Positions 61,570-64,000 of a stretch of 64,000 bases of DNA are shown here, piece by piece. Under the pieces are notes generated by a model. The model searched no databases. It saw only the letters and a program-made list of their open reading frames with translations, and was not told where the DNA came from. The stretch comes from Megascapheus bottae (taxonomy: Eukaryota > Chordata > Mammalia > Rodentia > Geomyidae). Position 1 is the first letter of the stretch. Each line of letters begins with the position of its first letter. The stretch lies in assembly GCA_024803745.1 (NCBI GenBank), contig JANJXV010000013.1, positions 1,426,001 through 1,490,000 on the forward strand, written 5' to 3'. A program made the translations under genes and the position numbers.

Positions 61570-62090
61570 TTAGTTCTCTCATATATGGAAGTTAGAACTA
61601 ATGTATAAGTACATAAGTAAATATATGCAAGTAATTTAGAAATACATAAAAATCATATGTATACCAATGTATTAACTGAAATATTACATATGCAGAGGAG
61701 AATTCAAAATGTGTAAAGAAAACCCACAGTCCAACCAAATGAATACCAGTAAGTCAAAGGTGTGGATGTAGAGAGAAAGTCCCCCAAGTTGCCAATGAAT
61801 CCCCCAGAAAACCAAAAGTTGTGCTGTGGCTCAAAATGGTAGAGTGCTCACTTTGATCTAAATGGCTCACAGCCAGCAGCTAGGTTCTGAGTTCAAGCTC
61901 CACAACTGACAAAAGAAAATCAGTGTATATCTTAGGAAACTAGGAAACTTGATGGAGTGGGTGGAGTAGGGAGGGTTGAGGGAGAATGATGAAAGGGGTG
62001 ATACTGACCAAGATGCATTGCTCCCACAAACTGTCATGCGAATGGTAACCCTTTTGTGAAACTACTTTACTGAAAATGTAATACATATGT
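61570..62090 (+). mobile_element. Old rodent-type L1 3' end, sense, with SINE fragment inside
   Basis: tagttctctcatatatggaa, ccaaccaaatgaataccagt, then after a SINE fragment gaaaggggtgatactgacca, agatgcattgctccc, cttttgtgaaactacttt. Confidence 0.6.
61792..61917 (+). mobile_element. SINE right-monomer fragment
   Basis: ccagaaaaccaaaagttgtg, ctgtggctcaaaatggtaga, gagttcaagctccacaactg. Probably a 5'-truncated B1-Geo type copy. Confidence 0.8.
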
Positions 62091-62144
62091 TGAGAAGGAA
62101 AAGACTTGAGCTTGGAGATGATAACAACGAGTTAACCGTGTACT

Positions 62145-62280
62145 ACAGACCCAAGCACTGCACTGCATGCATATAATAATCCCAACATTTAGGATTCTGA
62201 AACAGCATGGATCCAAGTTCAAGGCCAGCCAGAACTACATAGGAAGACCTTGTCTCAAACAAATAAACAACAAAGTGATA
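62145..62280 (+). mobile_element. B1 monomer SINE
   Basis: caagttcaaggccagccaga, actacataggaagaccttgt and ctcaaacaaataaac follow the ordinary rodent B1 consensus. Unlike the dominant chimeric SINEs, no right monomer is attached. Confidence 0.75.
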
Positions 62281-62455
62281 CAGCAGGAACTCAAGCCAGA
62301 AAGTATAAAATACTTGTTAATTAATTAAAGGTATGCTGCTATATATGAGATGATATTATATTCCCAGTAAATATTATAATATCTATTATATATGGAAAGA
62401 ACATTGTGGTCTGCAATATAGTACTAGAATCATGATATAAAAGAGTGTAGGGTAG

Positions 62456-62655
62456 GGCCAGGAGTTTGGCCTAGTGGTAGAGTGCTTGCCTAGCATGCAC
62501 GAAGACCTGGGTTAGATTCCTCGGTACCACATACATAGAAAAAAGCCAGAAGTGGTGCTGAGGCTCAAGTGGTAGAGCTCTAGCCTTGAGAAAACCCAAG
62601 GACAATGCTCAGGCCCTGAGCTCAAGCCCAGGATTGGCAAAAAAAAAAAAAAAAG
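62456..62655 (+). mobile_element. IDL-Geo type SINE
   Basis: gggccaggagtttggcctag, gagtgcttgcctagcatgca, gttagattcctcggtaccac, right monomer and a 16-base A-tail. Imperfect target-site duplication around gagtgtagggta / gactgtggagta. Confidence 0.95.
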
Positions 62656-63100
62656 ACTGTGGAGTATATATATACATGTTTCCATTTGTGGAATGTCATC
62701 TGTATGATTATATATTTATTAATGAATGTAATAATGCCTCAGAGGAAAGATAAATTACTGGCTTCCTCCCCTAAATAATGTTAACTTATGGGGAGAATTA
62801 CTGAGGGATTTACATAAGGAATGATCTTAATTGTTTTATAATTTTTGAACCTTGATTTTGGTGTAAAATCCAGAACTATAAATATACAGGCACCTAAAAA
62901 ACTTAGGAAATTCTGAAAGCCCAATGGAAGATTGTAGGTGTTGGGCTAGAAAAACAAATGGATGCAAGAATGAACATAAAGTGTTCCAGAGCTGGATAAA
63001 GTACAGAATGAAGGCAACAACTATCAAATGTCCTAGGAAAAGTGTCAGAGGTCAATTAGATGTCAGAATCAGCAGAAGATATTTCCTGTAGCCACTGCCT
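62656..63100. other. Unique intronic sequence
   Basis: No feature recognised. Confidence 0.5.
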
Positions 63101-63245
63101 CTGGCTGTAAATGGTATCATCTGCTTCTACTGCTTAGTAGCTTTCTCAGTGCCTGATTCTCTCCTAAAAATAATATGTACTTCATTGGTTTTAGAATTAA
63201 TTAAGTCAATATCTACATAGCTCTGAAAACAATGCCTGGCACTCC
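63101..63245 (+). mobile_element. Probable MIR element
   Basis: ctgtaaatggtatcatctgc, aataatatgtacttcattgg, then gctctgaaaacaatgcctgg match the MIR 3' half in order (…gtacctacctcat…gcttagaacagtgcctggca…). Confidence 0.5.
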
Positions 63246-64000
63246 TACTGTTAGGGAATCCTCACTGGTGTGTCATTTGAAGCATTGAAAAAAGGAAAGA
63301 ATTACAAGGTGATGAGGGTAGCAACTTAGAGAACAATGAAATCCTTAAAGGCATAATCAGCCATTCATGAAGGAGTCTGGGATCTACAAAAGATCTAACC
63401 ACTTAATCACACCTGTGTTATTTTCTAAATGTGTTCTGAGTCTGTGTGTTCTGAGTCTGAATATAGCTCACCTTCTCTGTTGCTGTCTCTAGGAAGCAAA
63501 GCCACTAGTATCTTTGGTCTATTCTAAGATATTGGCCTTATCTTCCTACTTAATAACTCAAGCTGAACTTTTGATTCCTCCCACCCCCACTGGCTGTCCG
63601 TTTCTCACTTGTTAGGTAATGGCTCTGAAATCCACCAGTGCAAACTGAAGACTTGAACTGACCCATGATTCTGTTGTTTTGTTTTCTTTCCGCTGAAACT
63701 CCACACCGACTCCATTAGCACATCCTGCTCATTCTGCTTTACAGATATACTGGACTAGGGCTCCATTTTGTTTGCTTGGTTTGTCTCCTTTTATATGATC
63801 ATTACATTTTTCCAAGTAACAGGTGTTTTTTAAATGTAACCCAGCAAATACTCTGAAGTTATACAGCCTCCATATTCTCTTACCTCACTTCCTGCTGCCG
63901 TTCCTCTTTCTAGTCCTCCAATATGACACTGGACACCTGTACCACAGCTGTCTCTGCCTTTCACCACACTTCCTCAGGCCTTTCGATATTGAATATGAAG
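63246..64000. other. Unique intronic sequence to window end
   Basis: A tandem phrase gtgttctgagtctg occurs twice at 63432-63457. No exon or repeat family recognised. Confidence 0.45.

Overview
This is a window of mammalian nuclear DNA. It is AT-rich, intron-dominated and dense in retrotransposons, with no bacterial-style operons, CRISPR array, or complete gene. Two abundant SINE types point to a rodent, most likely a geomyoid (kangaroo rat, pocket mouse or pocket gopher). One is an ID-like tRNA-type monomer joined to a second monomer, which matches my recollection of the IDL-Geo family. The other joins a B1-like (7SL-type) head to the same right monomer. The taxonomic call rests on memory of SINE families, not on a search.

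The only host protein-coding sequence I can support is one internal exon on the + strand at 29307-29542. It encodes part of the extracellular ligand-binding domain of metabotropic glutamate receptor 5 (GRM5). It has a clean AG acceptor and a GTAAGC donor, 78 whole codons and no stop. The rest of the window reads as its flanking introns: at least 29.3 kb upstream and 34.4 kb downstream. Introns this long fit the very large GRM5 locus known in mammals.

Layout. 1-7.4 kb: unique sequence, a long (GGA)n/polypurine tract, an L1 3' end and a pair of SINEs stacked on one target site. 7.4-9.5 kb: antisense L1, then an unidentified coding-like relic cut by a SINE. 10.5-18.6 kb: SINE-rich, with an L1 nested inside an older L1 and itself hit by a SINE, an inverted L1, and a probable ancient L1. 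18.6-29 kb: unique intron with scattered SINEs, old L1 3' ends and microsatellites. 29.3 kb: the GRM5 exon. 31-33 kb: a compact SINE/(GT)n cluster. 36.6-40.4 kb: ancient L1 in two related copies, one carrying a SINE and the other a young L1. 41.8-52.4 kb: three large young L1 3' halves in mixed orientation, with unique sequence between them. 52.7-64 kb: SINEs, L1 3' ends, microsatellites, MIR/L2-like relics and unique intron.

I found no convincing previously undescribed biological system. The most useful observations are a (TTTG)n repeat inside the splice-acceptor tract of the GRM5 exon, a coding-like relic near 9 kb, two palindromic RFX/X-box-like sites, two chimeric SINE architectures sharing one right monomer, and several insertions dated relative to one another by target-site duplications.
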